DNA from: Algoriphagus limi
Lineage (GTDB): Bacteria; Bacteroidota; Bacteroidia; Cytophagales; Cyclobacteriaceae
Length of the DNA: 64,000 nucleotides
Direction: 5' to 3'
Assembly (NCBI RefSeq): GCF_024919275.1
Contig: NZ_JANWGH010000001.1
Location: 62,001 to 126,000 of the forward strand
Numbering within the stretch: the first letter of the stretch is position 1; each line of letters begins with the position of its first letter. This document shows, one piece after another, positions 37,092-45,498 of this stretch. Below the pieces are notes generated by a model. That model ran no database searches. It was not told the DNA's origin and saw only the letters and a program-made list of their open reading frames with translations. The position numbers and the translations under genes were made by a program.

Positions 37092-37376
37092 ATGACTGAG
37101 CAAATCGAGAGGAATAAAATGATCTATCAAGAAAACCTTGAAGATCCTAGGTGGAAAAAACTTCGACTTCGAATCCTAAGAAGAGATTCAAATAAATGTA
37201 GGGTCTGTGGTATTGAATCCAATCTTCAAGTTCATCATCGACAATACCATAGATATAAAGTATCCGGTGAATGGCTTAAACCTTGGGAGTATCATCCATA
37301 CTTTCTGATTACGGTTTGTAATTCATGTCATTTCCACGGGCATCAACAATTTCCAATTCCAATTAAAGAAATCTAA
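37092..37376 (+). CDS. HNH endonuclease-like protein
   Basis: 94 residues. PRWKKLRLRILRRDSNKCRVCG, LQVHHRQYH and TVCNSCHFHGH give the CxxC...HH...CxxCH layout of HNH nucleases, with the first zinc pair, the catalytic HH and the second zinc pair. The usual terminal His/Asn is less clear. It starts 10 bases after the small membrane gene and would act on DNA in the cytoplasm, perhaps as an effector. Confidence 0.75.
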   Translation: MTEQIERNKMIYQENLEDPRWKKLRLRILRRDSNKCRVCGIESNLQVHHRQYHRYKVSGEWLKPWEYHPYFLITVCNSCHFHGHQQFPIPIKEI

Positions 37377-37389
37377 TTCTTAAATCATT

Positions 37390-37980
37390 ATGAGCATTTT
37401 CACTAGACTATTTGGAAGAAAGACTCCCATCATGGTTGAGCAGCAATCTCAAGCTTCAATTGAGACAATGGAATCAAATATTCCTCAAATAGATAAATCA
37501 CTATTTATTGAGGACATGCACCCTGATGAACTTTTTACAGGGGAGGAAGCTGATAAGAGAAGATCAAAAAAAAGCATTTTGGAGGATCTAAAGTCAAGGG
37601 ATTACTATGCCATGGGCATGAGAGACGGATTAGATGATCCCAACTTTGAAACCATGGATCAGAACGTCAATTTGATTGCTTGTGACTTCAAGGAGGTATA
37701 TTCTCAAGCTATTCAAGAGATTGACGAGCAACTACTGAAAATCGATAGGACATTGGTTCCACAGTTTGAGGAGCAGATGCCTTTTGAATACAGGGAGGTG
37801 AAGCTTCAGAAAGAAAGGCTTGAGGAGCAAAAGTGGGACTTGAAGCAGCAATTCGATCTTGCCACAGTTGGTGAAGGGTACATTGAGAAATCAGTGGAAC
37901 GGTACAAGGCCGGTTTCAAGAAAGGCTTCAGACAATGGAGCAACGAGAATTTGATGTTCAAGCCTTTTAACACGCTGTAA
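37390..37980 (+). CDS. Unknown protein, helical, 196 residues
   Basis: No recognised domain. The middle contains RDYYAMGMRDGLDDPNFETM and a likely coiled coil (EQMPFEYREVKLQKERLEEQ), with a second GF-K-GF repeat near the end (YKAGFKKGFRQW). No signal or membrane segment. It ends 2 bases before the DUF4407 gene, which implies coupled expression and a shared role. Confidence 0.65.
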   Translation: MSIFTRLFGRKTPIMVEQQSQASIETMESNIPQIDKSLFIEDMHPDELFTGEEADKRRSKKSILEDLKSRDYYAMGMRDGLDDPNFETMDQNVNLIACDFKEVYSQAIQEIDEQLLKIDRTLVPQFEEQMPFEYREVKLQKERLEEQKWDLKQQFDLATVGEGYIEKSVERYKAGFKKGFRQWSNENLMFKPFNTL

Positions 37981-37982
37981 TT

Positions 37983-38984
37983 ATGTTACTAAGACTATTC
38001 TCCGCCCTTTTCGGCTACAACTATGAGGTAGTAAAAGCCCAAACAACTGTTAGCAAGCAGAAAATTGTTACGCTTGGCTCCTTGATGCTAATCCCTGTTT
38101 CACTTTGGACCATATCTGGATTCTATATTGGGTATGATTTGTTGGGAGCGGGGATGATAAAATCGATCATTGGAGGCCTATTCGTTGGAGCTCTAATTCT
38201 TATTATTGACAAAAGCTTTCTTGCCACTCCCAAAGAAAGCGTTAATAATTGGCTGAAGGGATTTCGTATCGTATTCGCTGTGATTGCGACGATTTTGGGT
38301 TCAATAGCATTGGATTTAATGTTTTTCGGTGGCGACCTGGAAGAATATCGAGAGAAGCTATCAGCTAAAACTCAGAAAGAAGAGGCCGCAAAGTATTTGC
38401 TTGAAAATAAGCACCTGATTACTGAGCTGAGTAATTCTGTTGAAATCCAGAAAGGGATTGTAGAAACCTCAAAGACTGATTGGAAGAATGAGGCTGATGG
38501 ATCAGGAGGTTCAGGTAAGGCTGGAATTGATAAAATAGCACTTCTGAAAGAAGGAATCTATAAATCTGATACCGCCAAACTAGCACAGATGGAAGCTAGC
38601 CTTCTTTCTATGAAGGATAGTCTTGGTCAGGAAGCCATTATTTATGGTCAAAAAATGGCAACCAAGAAAAGTAACGCCTTATTGAGTAAGGTCACTGACT
38701 TGCATGATTTTATACTGAGTAGCGGATTCAGCATGTTCTTTTATGGGCTGTTTTTTGTAGCCGTATTTTCCCTGGAAATCTTCTTCCTCATTACCAAATC
38801 TTCTACGGCAGATTCCCTCTTTGAAAAAATGCTCTATGCCGAGGAAATGGTAGGTGAAAAAAGGCTTCAAGCCATTACTGAGCAAAGGGAGGAAATCCAA
38901 CGTCAGAATGGGGTAATGGGAACAAGAGCCGAAAGGGTTCGGCAGTTGTCAAGAGACCAAAACTACCTCCGAAAAATCGGATGA
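37983..38984 (+). CDS. DUF4407 membrane protein
   Basis: 333 residues. Four predicted transmembrane helices: about 30-55, 62-80 (GLFVGALILIIDKSFL), 95-115, and 245-270 near GFSMFFYGLFFVAVFSLEIFF, with a cytosolic or periplasmic helical region between helices 3 and 4. The DUF4407 landmark IIDKSFL is present. Function unknown. It is followed by a stem-loop, then the second copy of the regulatory repeat and the vWA gene. Confidence 0.8.
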   Translation: MLLRLFSALFGYNYEVVKAQTTVSKQKIVTLGSLMLIPVSLWTISGFYIGYDLLGAGMIKSIIGGLFVGALILIIDKSFLATPKESVNNWLKGFRIVFAVIATILGSIALDLMFFGGDLEEYREKLSAKTQKEEAAKYLLENKHLITELSNSVEIQKGIVETSKTDWKNEADGSGGSGKAGIDKIALLKEGIYKSDTAKLAQMEASLLSMKDSLGQEAIIYGQKMATKKSNALLSKVTDLHDFILSSGFSMFFYGLFFVAVFSLEIFFLITKSSTADSLFEKMLYAEEMVGEKRLQAITEQREEIQRQNGVMGTRAERVRQLSRDQNYLRKIG

Positions 38985-39002
38985 TGTATAAATAACAAGT
39001 TT

Positions 39003-39038
39003 CCAGGAATCCTTAAGAAACATCAAAAGGATTCCTGG
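39003..39038 (+). terminator. Stem-loop behind the DUF4407 gene
   Basis: CCAGGAATCCTT (39003-39014) and AAGGATTCCTGG (39027-39038) form a perfect 12-bp stem with a 12-base loop, 18 bases after the stop. There is no T-run, so it may be a weak terminator or an RNA-stabilising hairpin. Confidence 0.55.
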
Positions 39039-39121
39039 ATTACAAGATGCATTTATTAGCAAAGTCCCTATTTAAAATGACTTGTTAATACAAAAACACC
39101 TCTAGAAACGGCAAAAAAGAA

Positions 39122-39176
39122 CTATGAAGGATCACTGCACAGATGATATCTAAGTTTATATTGTCCAAAAGATAAA
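39122..39176 (+). promoter_or_regulatory. Upstream regulatory repeat, copy 2
   Basis: Second copy of the 55-base repeat at 36776-36830 (45 of 55 identical by hand). It begins CTATGAAGG, contains ATCACTGCACA and ATTGTC, and lies 41 bases upstream of the vWA gene start. The conservation of non-coding sequence before two transcription units argues for a shared regulator. Confidence 0.6.
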
Positions 39177-39217
39177 GTAACACCTCAACTACTTAAAATA
39201 TTAAATCTAAAGAAACT

Positions 39218-39880
39218 ATGAAAAACCAATCATTCAAAACTCAAACAAAAGACAAAGCCATGAAGAAAAGAACTTTCTACCACCTAGTATTAGATAAAAG
39301 CGGAAGTATGCTTGACAGTTGGGTAGAGGCTAGACAGGTAATCAATAACCAACTTAAAGAACTAAGCCGTATGCAAGTTGAAAATCCAGATAGCGAAATT
39401 TCCTTTTCGATATGTGCCTTTAATCAAGCTCTAAGATTTTCTAAGGAGATTGTAAATATTGATAAGGCCGAAATAGATTGGGGTACAATTTATCCCGATG
39501 GGATGACTGCTCTATATGATGCGATTGGTGAAAGTATTGAATTCGTAAAAAGTAAAGCAGGTGCCATTCTAGATGCAGATCAATCCGATGTAGTTATGCT
39601 GATTCTTACAGATGGGCTTGAAAATTCATCTAGGAATTATAGTGGAAGAGCAATCAAGCAGATTATTGAGGCCTATGAGAAAACCGGGAAGTGGAATTTT
39701 TTATTTCTAGGAGCTGGGCTTGATATCAATGAAGTTACAAGAGAGTTTGGGCGTGAGAATAAAAACTCAATGAGCTTCGATAAAGCTAATTACCGAAAAA
39801 CATTTGCCTTGATCAATGATGAGTTGGAGGATTTTGTGAAATCAAAGTCTTCAGGGCAAAAGAAAAAGGACTTCTTCTGA
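39218..39880 (+). CDS. vWA domain protein (TerY-like)
   Basis: 220 residues, cytosolic. The metal-ion-dependent adhesion motif is intact: HLVLDKSGSML (DxSxS), the Thr in YPDGMTALYDAI, and the Asp in LILTDGLENSS. Such proteins are scaffolds in conflict systems (TerY, and partners of kinases or AAA+ ATPases). The start is ambiguous between 39218 and the ATG at 39260 (giving MKKRTFYH). Unlike the vWA-like lipoprotein near 25.8 kb, this one is not exported. Confidence 0.82.
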   Translation: MKNQSFKTQTKDKAMKKRTFYHLVLDKSGSMLDSWVEARQVINNQLKELSRMQVENPDSEISFSICAFNQALRFSKEIVNIDKAEIDWGTIYPDGMTALYDAIGESIEFVKSKAGAILDADQSDVVMLILTDGLENSSRNYSGRAIKQIIEAYEKTGKWNFLFLGAGLDINEVTREFGRENKNSMSFDKANYRKTFALINDELEDFVKSKSSGQKKKDFF

Positions 39881-40034
39881 GAATTCTGAAGAAAAGAATC
39901 AGGAATAATTAGCTTGGCTCAAAAGGATGAGTCGAGCCTTATTCAGATACAAAATCAATCCATTGATTTCAGAAGCATTCAAAAAATATACTAGTCGATC
40001 CACAAAACTAACTTCTAAAAAACAGTTACCACTT

Positions 40035-40607
40035 ATGAGCACTATTGATAAAGTATTCGATCTAAGTGTAGAAAGCCTAGTAATCACAGCGCAGCTGTTT
40101 GACATGACTAACAATGAGATTAATGTTTGGCTATTTTGGGTAATCTGGCCAATCCTGACAATTTGGCTTATAGGTTGGGTAGTCAAATTAAAATATAGAC
40201 TCGCTAAAAGTAAATCAAATATGAAGCTGAAAAAACACAGGTTTTACAAAGAAGGGAGGACATGGTACATTGACCTTCCAAAGTTTTTGACACTTGGATT
40301 TGGTACAAAAGCCAACTTAATGATGGTTGGTGGGGCAGATACTTATTTGGATAAAATATCCAATAATGGAATAGAGAAGAATATTATCTTTTCGGATAAT
40401 CCATTCGATGATTTTGATGATGTACTCACGAGAACAGGTTTGGGTTACGATGAAGAATATTTGGATAGCGTAGGGCATGCTGAAGTGGATGGAGGAGCTT
40501 ATTATGAGTCCCTAACAAAGCATAAACTTTGGCTCTGTCCAGTAACTAAGTATGTATTCGGAAAAGACTATCCAAAAAGGATTTTCGTGAAGTACTTAGG
40601 AATTTGA
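40035..40607 (+). CDS. Membrane-anchored protein sharing the TM module of the gene at 36857
   Basis: 190 residues from the ATG at 40035 (an ATG at 39927 is in frame). The N-terminal 50 residues, with INVWLFWVIWPILTIWLIGWV as the single membrane helix, align with the small membrane protein at 36857-37081. The rest (about 60-190) is a soluble domain with YKEGRTWYIDLPKFL and ends in HKLWLCPVTKYVFGKDYPKR. No known family; the soluble part is likely cytoplasmic. It closes the plus-strand cluster. Confidence 0.65.
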   Translation: MSTIDKVFDLSVESLVITAQLFDMTNNEINVWLFWVIWPILTIWLIGWVVKLKYRLAKSKSNMKLKKHRFYKEGRTWYIDLPKFLTLGFGTKANLMMVGGADTYLDKISNNGIEKNIIFSDNPFDDFDDVLTRTGLGYDEEYLDSVGHAEVDGGAYYESLTKHKLWLCPVTKYVFGKDYPKRIFVKYLGI

Positions 40608-40671
40608 CTATTGAAAGAATCTTTTCGGAATAAAGCTTTCTTCGCCCCACAAACTAGCTGTGGCATAATCT

Positions 40672-41196
40672 TTTTTGGTTCCTAAAATTCTTAATTCCAA
40701 AACTTCTTGAAAAGACGAAGGAGGACGAATTGATTGATGAATTGTTGGATGCTGTAGATCTATCTACTTATGGGCTAGAGCGTACTCGATTAAATCAAAA
40801 GATCGGATTGGATGACGCTGAGACAGAATTAGACCCTCAACCCCCAAATCTAAGTGGTGCGCATTGAGAAGATGAAAAGACCCATTGGATGAGATTATCA
40901 GGTCTTTTCATGAACGATGTATTCACGGATGGGAAGCTACTCCAGAATATCAGCGGTTTAAGTTTCTAATCTTGAGCAAGCATATTCAGGCATATCAGGA
41001 TTATCAAACCAAAGTTGTCGAAAACAAGGACAGCCAAAACCTGGATTTGGCATTTAAAAAGATCTTGGATGAAGTCATGAGCCAGCAACGCAAAAAGGAA
41101 CTAGACCTCTATCGCCTTTATGCCAAAGACGAATCCTTTTATCGAGCATTTTTTGACACGATGAAGAGGATGGTGGATGGGAGAGGGATTGGGTAG
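40672..41196 (+). pseudogene. Remnant of type I restriction HsdR, C-terminus
   Basis: One frame gives KFLIPKLLEK, DLSTYGLERTRLN, IGLDDAETELDPQPPN and GAH before a stop at 40865-40867. After a frameshift a second frame gives PLDEIIRSFHERCIHGWEAT and AFFDTMKRMVDG to 41196. These are the last blocks of type I restriction endonuclease subunit R. Only about 170 of roughly 1000 residues remain, with a stop and a frameshift, and no hsdM or hsdS is present. A deleted R-M system once occupied this spot. Confidence 0.8.
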
Positions 41197-41232
41197 TTAA
41201 ATGCTTTTCATTGACAAAAAGTAACTTTGAAA

Positions 41233-42276
41233 TCAAAAATTAAAGATTCTATGGCGCCTACCTAATTTGGGGGATGATGGTTCAATGTCTATAGTGCAAT
41301 TGCAACTATACTTCTGGACGAATTTTCCTATATAGTCTTTTCCTTCAAGGACCTCAATCATTTTTTTCACCTTGTTTATCTTATTAAACCAGAGTTCCAT
41401 CCCTTTATGAATTCCATGTATGGTAGGATTTGAAGGAATAAAATTGTTAGAAATATAAGACTCTCGATCTAGTGGATGTCCAATAACAGTTATTGAGTAA
41501 TCCGTAATAAAATAGCGATCTGATTCTTTGAAAATATCGCCAGGGGGAAAGTAAATGTGCAGTGAAACAGTAACCTTTATTTCTTGGCAAATTCTTTGAG
41601 TAAGTGCCCTAATATATTTTTCTTCCGGATTGAAAGTAACTATATCTATTTCGAATGTTCCTTTCAATCTTTTTGGAATAAAGACCTTTAGAAATTCAAT
41701 TAATTTCTTGATTTTCGGACCTGTTGAATCCTTATTTTGTAGCAAATAAGGGTCTAATATAATTAGACTTGAACAAGGGTGTTGAATACGATCGGCTTGC
41801 GGAATATCCTTTGTCGTAGATTCCACTGAAAACGACTTTTCAAGATAAAAGGGTTTTTCAAGAAAAGATTTTCCCAATACAATTTTCCCATATTTATCAG
41901 AGAATTCATTGCAATGTTTACTTGATTGATTAAGAAAATAAGAGCAATTGACTTTATCAAAATTATGGCCCATTTCATTAGGAAATAAATTTGGTTTATC
42001 TGCCAGAGTACTGTTCCTTATAAGCTTTCGTAATAGAATCTCTTTAAAAGTTTGAGCCAATTCGCCATCTAAATGTCGAAACTGATTCAGTTCATCCAAA
42101 GTAATATCTGTATAGCAATCACTAGCCAAAAGCAAATTTCTAATCCTTTTCAAGCTTTCATGATTTGTTTCGGCATTATCTTCCAAATTGTGAAGATCAG
42201 AATGCCTTGACCGTAAAACCTGCTTATTAAACTCCTCAAGAAATTGTGATGTAAAATACACTTGTGGAAACTTCAT
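41233..42276 (-). CDS. Partner of AAA15 ATPase, possibly PLD-like
   Basis: About 347 residues. It starts at the ATG at 42276, two bases after the stop of the AAA15 gene (TGAATATG). The middle has SSLIILDPYLLQNKDSTG and the later part FKESDRYFITDYSITVIGHP, an arrangement (acid loop, then D-R-Y/F-x-T with a following strand) seen in degenerate PLD-like domains. A clear HKD motif is absent. It is most likely the effector of a two-gene ATPase-effector defence module. Family not confirmed. Confidence 0.6.
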   Translation of the reverse strand: MKFPQVYFTSQFLEEFNKQVLRSRHSDLHNLEDNAETNHESLKRIRNLLLASDCYTDITLDELNQFRHLDGELAQTFKEILLRKLIRNSTLADKPNLFPNEMGHNFDKVNCSYFLNQSSKHCNEFSDKYGKIVLGKSFLEKPFYLEKSFSVESTTKDIPQADRIQHPCSSLIILDPYLLQNKDSTGPKIKKLIEFLKVFIPKRLKGTFEIDIVTFNPEEKYIRALTQRICQEIKVTVSLHIYFPPGDIFKESDRYFITDYSITVIGHPLDRESYISNNFIPSNPTIHGIHKGMELWFNKINKVKKMIEVLEGKDYIGKFVQKYSCNCTIDIEPSSPKLGRRHRIFNF

Positions 42277-42278
42277 AT

Positions 42279-43892
42279 TCAATTTTGACGCTCATGGTTT
42301 AACATGAATAAATCAAAAGCAATGTTATCAGATTCATCAAAGAATCCTGAGCCAAATCCTCCCGTCAAACGACCATTTGGTTCAATCTGAATAGTCCGAA
42401 ATAGAGAATCTTCCGCTTCTTCTGAGCCAGGCTTATTGAAATAATAAATCGTCACTGCATCAGAATTTATCAAATCTCTTTTTGCGATTAGATACTGTAG
42501 CTTTCTGATCAAATATTCACTGTGAGTTTCTACAATGAAGCGAATTCTAAATTTGGCAGCAGCATAAGCAATCAGCTCAGCAATTTTTGATTGAAACGCA
42601 GGGTGAAGGTTACTTTCAGGTTCTTCAAGTAAAAAGAAACTATCCCAGTAAGTTGGCTCAAGAACATCATCAAAAAGGGGAGGGAGAAAAAATCTCTTGT
42701 CTTTTTCACCAAGATGCGCAACTAGTGCAATCTTCATAATAATTGGTAATAATTGTGTATAGCCAAATCCCAGATCTGATAACAAGACCTTGCCTTCACT
42801 CCTTACAAGATATACTTCGGTAAGGATATTTTTGTGATTCGCAACTTCAATGGTATCTCCAAAAGCAAAAGCTTGCAATTGAGATTTTACAAACTCTTTG
42901 ATCTCAGAATTAAAAACAGCGTTTACTTTTTCATATTGAGTAAACAATGAAAAAAGACCTTTATCTTCTTTGGTATAGTATTTTTTTGAATCCGATCTCA
43001 AGGAAGAAAAATGGCTAATGGCTTCAAAATTATAAAATATCTGATTTACAGAACTCTTAAGTACATGCTCTGAAAAATCCTCATAAAAAAAATTACCATA
43101 ATCTGTTCTATTTAGTTGAAATCCATGATGTTTAAAATTTAATTCTAACCAAGAAATTACCTCTCTTCCGACGGTTCTCAATCCATCCACAATAGACTGA
43201 TTAAAAAATCGCATCTCATTCTTATTCCATCCTGTCTCCATTTTAAGACCGCTGGTCTTTAATTCCTCCAATGCTTCTAAATAGATCTTATTCTCATCAC
43301 TTTCAGGATTAAGATTAAAAAGTTCATCCCTATTTGTTAACCAATATTTTTGAACCCAATCTTCATACGGATCGTCATAAATCCTTTTTTTAATATTTAC
43401 ATTGAGTACCTCATCATCTAAATTTTTTATGAAGTACTTTATATCAATTCTATATGTAATATTCCCTCCTATTTCATCATCAAAATCCCTGAATGCAGAA
43501 AAAATCAATTCACCGTCACTAGTAGAAATAGAAAATGAATTAAGCAAACCTTTATTATCATCTTTCCCAGTCAACTTATACCCAAGTTCGATCAATCGGA
43601 CCCCCATATATTCTACATAACTGGAAAATGAAAAATACATGGTATCGCTTTCACTGTCATAATTCAATGAATTTTTGAAATCGTTCAGTTTGTGGTTACC
43701 TACAGAAAAATCAATCTCTTCGATAGACTTATTTTTTTCAAAGTTAGCCTTTAGAAGAAGGATGGCTTTAATTAGGCTACTTTTTCCAGAGCTATTGGTT
43801 CCGGTCAAGACAGTTATGGGAGCTAGATCGAAGGATGTTTTTTCTTTGAAAAGCCTGAAATTTTCAAGACTAAAGTGATTTAATACTCTCAT
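42279..43892 (-). CDS. AAA15/DUF3696-type ABC-like ATPase
   Basis: 537 residues. Walker A LTGTNSSGKSSLIKAI near residue 30 starts the N-terminal lobe, a long insertion follows, and the C-terminal lobe has LLEEPESNLHPAFQ (Walker B and signature) and FIVETHSEYLIRKLQ (H-loop). This is the OLD/RecF/SMC-like AAA15 class used in many two-component defence systems as sensor or regulator. No TOPRIM domain is present, so this is not an OLD nuclease on its own. The downstream partner at 41233-42276 would be its effector. Confidence 0.85.
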   Translation of the reverse strand: MRVLNHFSLENFRLFKEKTSFDLAPITVLTGTNSSGKSSLIKAILLLKANFEKNKSIEEIDFSVGNHKLNDFKNSLNYDSESDTMYFSFSSYVEYMGVRLIELGYKLTGKDDNKGLLNSFSISTSDGELIFSAFRDFDDEIGGNITYRIDIKYFIKNLDDEVLNVNIKKRIYDDPYEDWVQKYWLTNRDELFNLNPESDENKIYLEALEELKTSGLKMETGWNKNEMRFFNQSIVDGLRTVGREVISWLELNFKHHGFQLNRTDYGNFFYEDFSEHVLKSSVNQIFYNFEAISHFSSLRSDSKKYYTKEDKGLFSLFTQYEKVNAVFNSEIKEFVKSQLQAFAFGDTIEVANHKNILTEVYLVRSEGKVLLSDLGFGYTQLLPIIMKIALVAHLGEKDKRFFLPPLFDDVLEPTYWDSFFLLEEPESNLHPAFQSKIAELIAYAAAKFRIRFIVETHSEYLIRKLQYLIAKRDLINSDAVTIYYFNKPGSEEAEDSLFRTIQIEPNGRLTGGFGSGFFDESDNIAFDLFMLNHERQN

Positions 43893-44055
43893 ATATTATT
43901 CTAAGACTGGTATAGATTTAATAGAACCCCACTAAGAAGATTCCGAAATGATGTCAAATACAAAGTTGAGACACTATTTAAATATTATTTAAAGAAGAAA
44001 GCTTATTAAATTAGTTTGGAATACTAGAATAAAAATCAAAAGGAAAAATCTATCA

Positions 44056-44442
44056 TTACTTCTCCTTCAAATACTCTCCAAACTTCTCAAGTTCATTCAA
44101 AACATTTTTCAAAATCCCATACCTCCACATAGCTTCCTCAAATTCTTTTGATTGGGAGTAGAATTTTTTTTGAAAGTAGAGGTTAAATAGGGTTTCATTT
44201 GTGTAATCATACACGGCAACCTTATCATATTTTAATCTATCCAAAAAAAAGAGTTTAATCAACTTGAAGTCAACGGATTTAAAATTTGAAAAATCAAGGG
44301 TTATTGCCCGATCATTAATTCGGATTGAGATTCCTTTTAATGGATAATCGCTAATAGTTAAAGATTCAAGTTTGCCTTCTTTTTGCTGGTTTTCAACTTT
44401 TGGAAAAACAGTCTTAATTTGATCGACTAAAATTTTATTCAT
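44056..44442 (-). CDS. Unknown small protein, 128 residues
   Basis: No known domain. Contains LDFSNFKSVDFKLIKLFFLDRLKYD and an amphipathic C-terminal helix (YGILKNVLNELEKFGEYLKEK). No signal. It sits third or last behind the RecD-like helicase run, separated by 112 bp from its neighbour. Confidence 0.5.
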   Translation of the reverse strand: MNKILVDQIKTVFPKVENQQKEGKLESLTISDYPLKGISIRINDRAITLDFSNFKSVDFKLIKLFFLDRLKYDKVAVYDYTNETLFNLYFQKKFYSQSKEFEEAMWRYGILKNVLNELEKFGEYLKEK

Positions 44443-44554
44443 TTTTTCAATTCAATTGATTTTGATCCAAACGTCTTCCTTATATAAAATTGTTCTAAAC
44501 AGGAATCCAAGATTAGATATTTATTGTAAAGTCTTTTTGCACTTGCCATTCTCT

Positions 44555-45037
44555 TCATTTCCTGATGATTGACTTTATTTTATCAAGCTGAGATTTGCCG
44601 TTGCGCTCTTCTGATTCTGAGCTTTCAAATTCCTTTGAAATTGCATCATATTTTATTGATTTCAGCCAAATTTCTGGTAACTCATCAGTTAAGAACCCTT
44701 GGTAACCATTATACATGACCTGTTCAATATTTTCGACACACTCCCACTCACCTCCAATTTTTTTAAAATGAACCCTATTCAATAATAGTTTAATTAATTC
44801 ATCCTTAGATTTTCCTAGACCAGACAAGATTTCTAAAAATCTTCTGATTAGGACAATTTTTAAATCAAGTTTGTAATTAGGATTATTGTTTGAATCGAAA
44901 TATTGAATTGTTTTTTCTTCGGCCATTTTTAAATCCCAAATAGCCAATTTGAAATTTACGTCGCCGCCTTCAAGGATTTTTTTTAAAGCACTTTCAATAA
45001 GTTGCTCTTTTTCTGATAGTTCCTTAGTTTCTTCCAT
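44555..45037 (-). CDS. Unknown small protein, 160 residues
   Basis: Highly charged and helical: LSEKEQLIESALKKILEGGD at the N-terminus, FLEILSGLGKSKDELIKLLL in the middle, and a Lys/Glu-rich C-terminus ending QLDKIKSIIRK. No signal, membrane or known domain. It follows the 127-residue gene by 55 bp on the same strand. Confidence 0.5.
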   Translation of the reverse strand: MEETKELSEKEQLIESALKKILEGGDVNFKLAIWDLKMAEEKTIQYFDSNNNPNYKLDLKIVLIRRFLEILSGLGKSKDELIKLLLNRVHFKKIGGEWECVENIEQVMYNGYQGFLTDELPEIWLKSIKYDAISKEFESSESEERNGKSQLDKIKSIIRK

Positions 45038-45092
45038 TTAATATTATTAAGAATTTCTATCTATTGATTGAAATAAAATGTGGTTTTGTACA

Positions 45093-45476
45093 CTATATAC
45101 TACGATAATTTTCTCTAAACTTCGCATTAGGCCAATCTTCTACCTTGTGAGTAATCAAAAACCCATTATGGGTGTACTCCTTTTCTAATTTTAAAAGAAT
45201 GAGTTTATCCAATTCCCCACTTAGTAACCTTGTATAGACTGAAAAATGATAACGGTAGGAGTTACTAGATCCTGGAGTATCAGGGAGTTCAAAAAACACT
45301 CCATTTAAATATTCAAAGACATGCCTGAATGAATTCATTTTCCCTAAATGATTTAGGTATTTAAAATCCTTTTTCTCGATAATTATTTCTTCTCCATGAA
45401 TAGCGTTTTCTAATCGCTCAACCTCTAGAATAAGTTGGTTAAGTTTTTCTTTTATCTCCTTCAATTCGTTTAGCAT
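45093..45476 (-). CDS. Unknown small protein with N-terminal coiled coil
   Basis: 127 residues. The first 27 form a coiled coil (LNELKEIKEKLNQLILEVER), followed by an alpha/beta part with FRHVFEYLNGVFFELPD and HFSVYTRLLSGELDKLILL. No known domain. It begins 22 bases after the TPR gene stop, so it is probably co-transcribed with the helicase and TPR genes. Confidence 0.55.
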   Translation of the reverse strand: MLNELKEIKEKLNQLILEVERLENAIHGEEIIIEKKDFKYLNHLGKMNSFRHVFEYLNGVFFELPDTPGSSNSYRYHFSVYTRLLSGELDKLILLKLEKEYTHNGFLITHKVEDWPNAKFRENYRSI

Positions 45477-45498
45477 AGACTTTCAGATTTTATTGAGA

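Noticed and set aside
40885..41196. A separate gene encoding 103 residues
   Set aside because: It starts at a TTG inside HsdR-like sequence and continues the frame of a broken HsdR; it is a pseudogene part.
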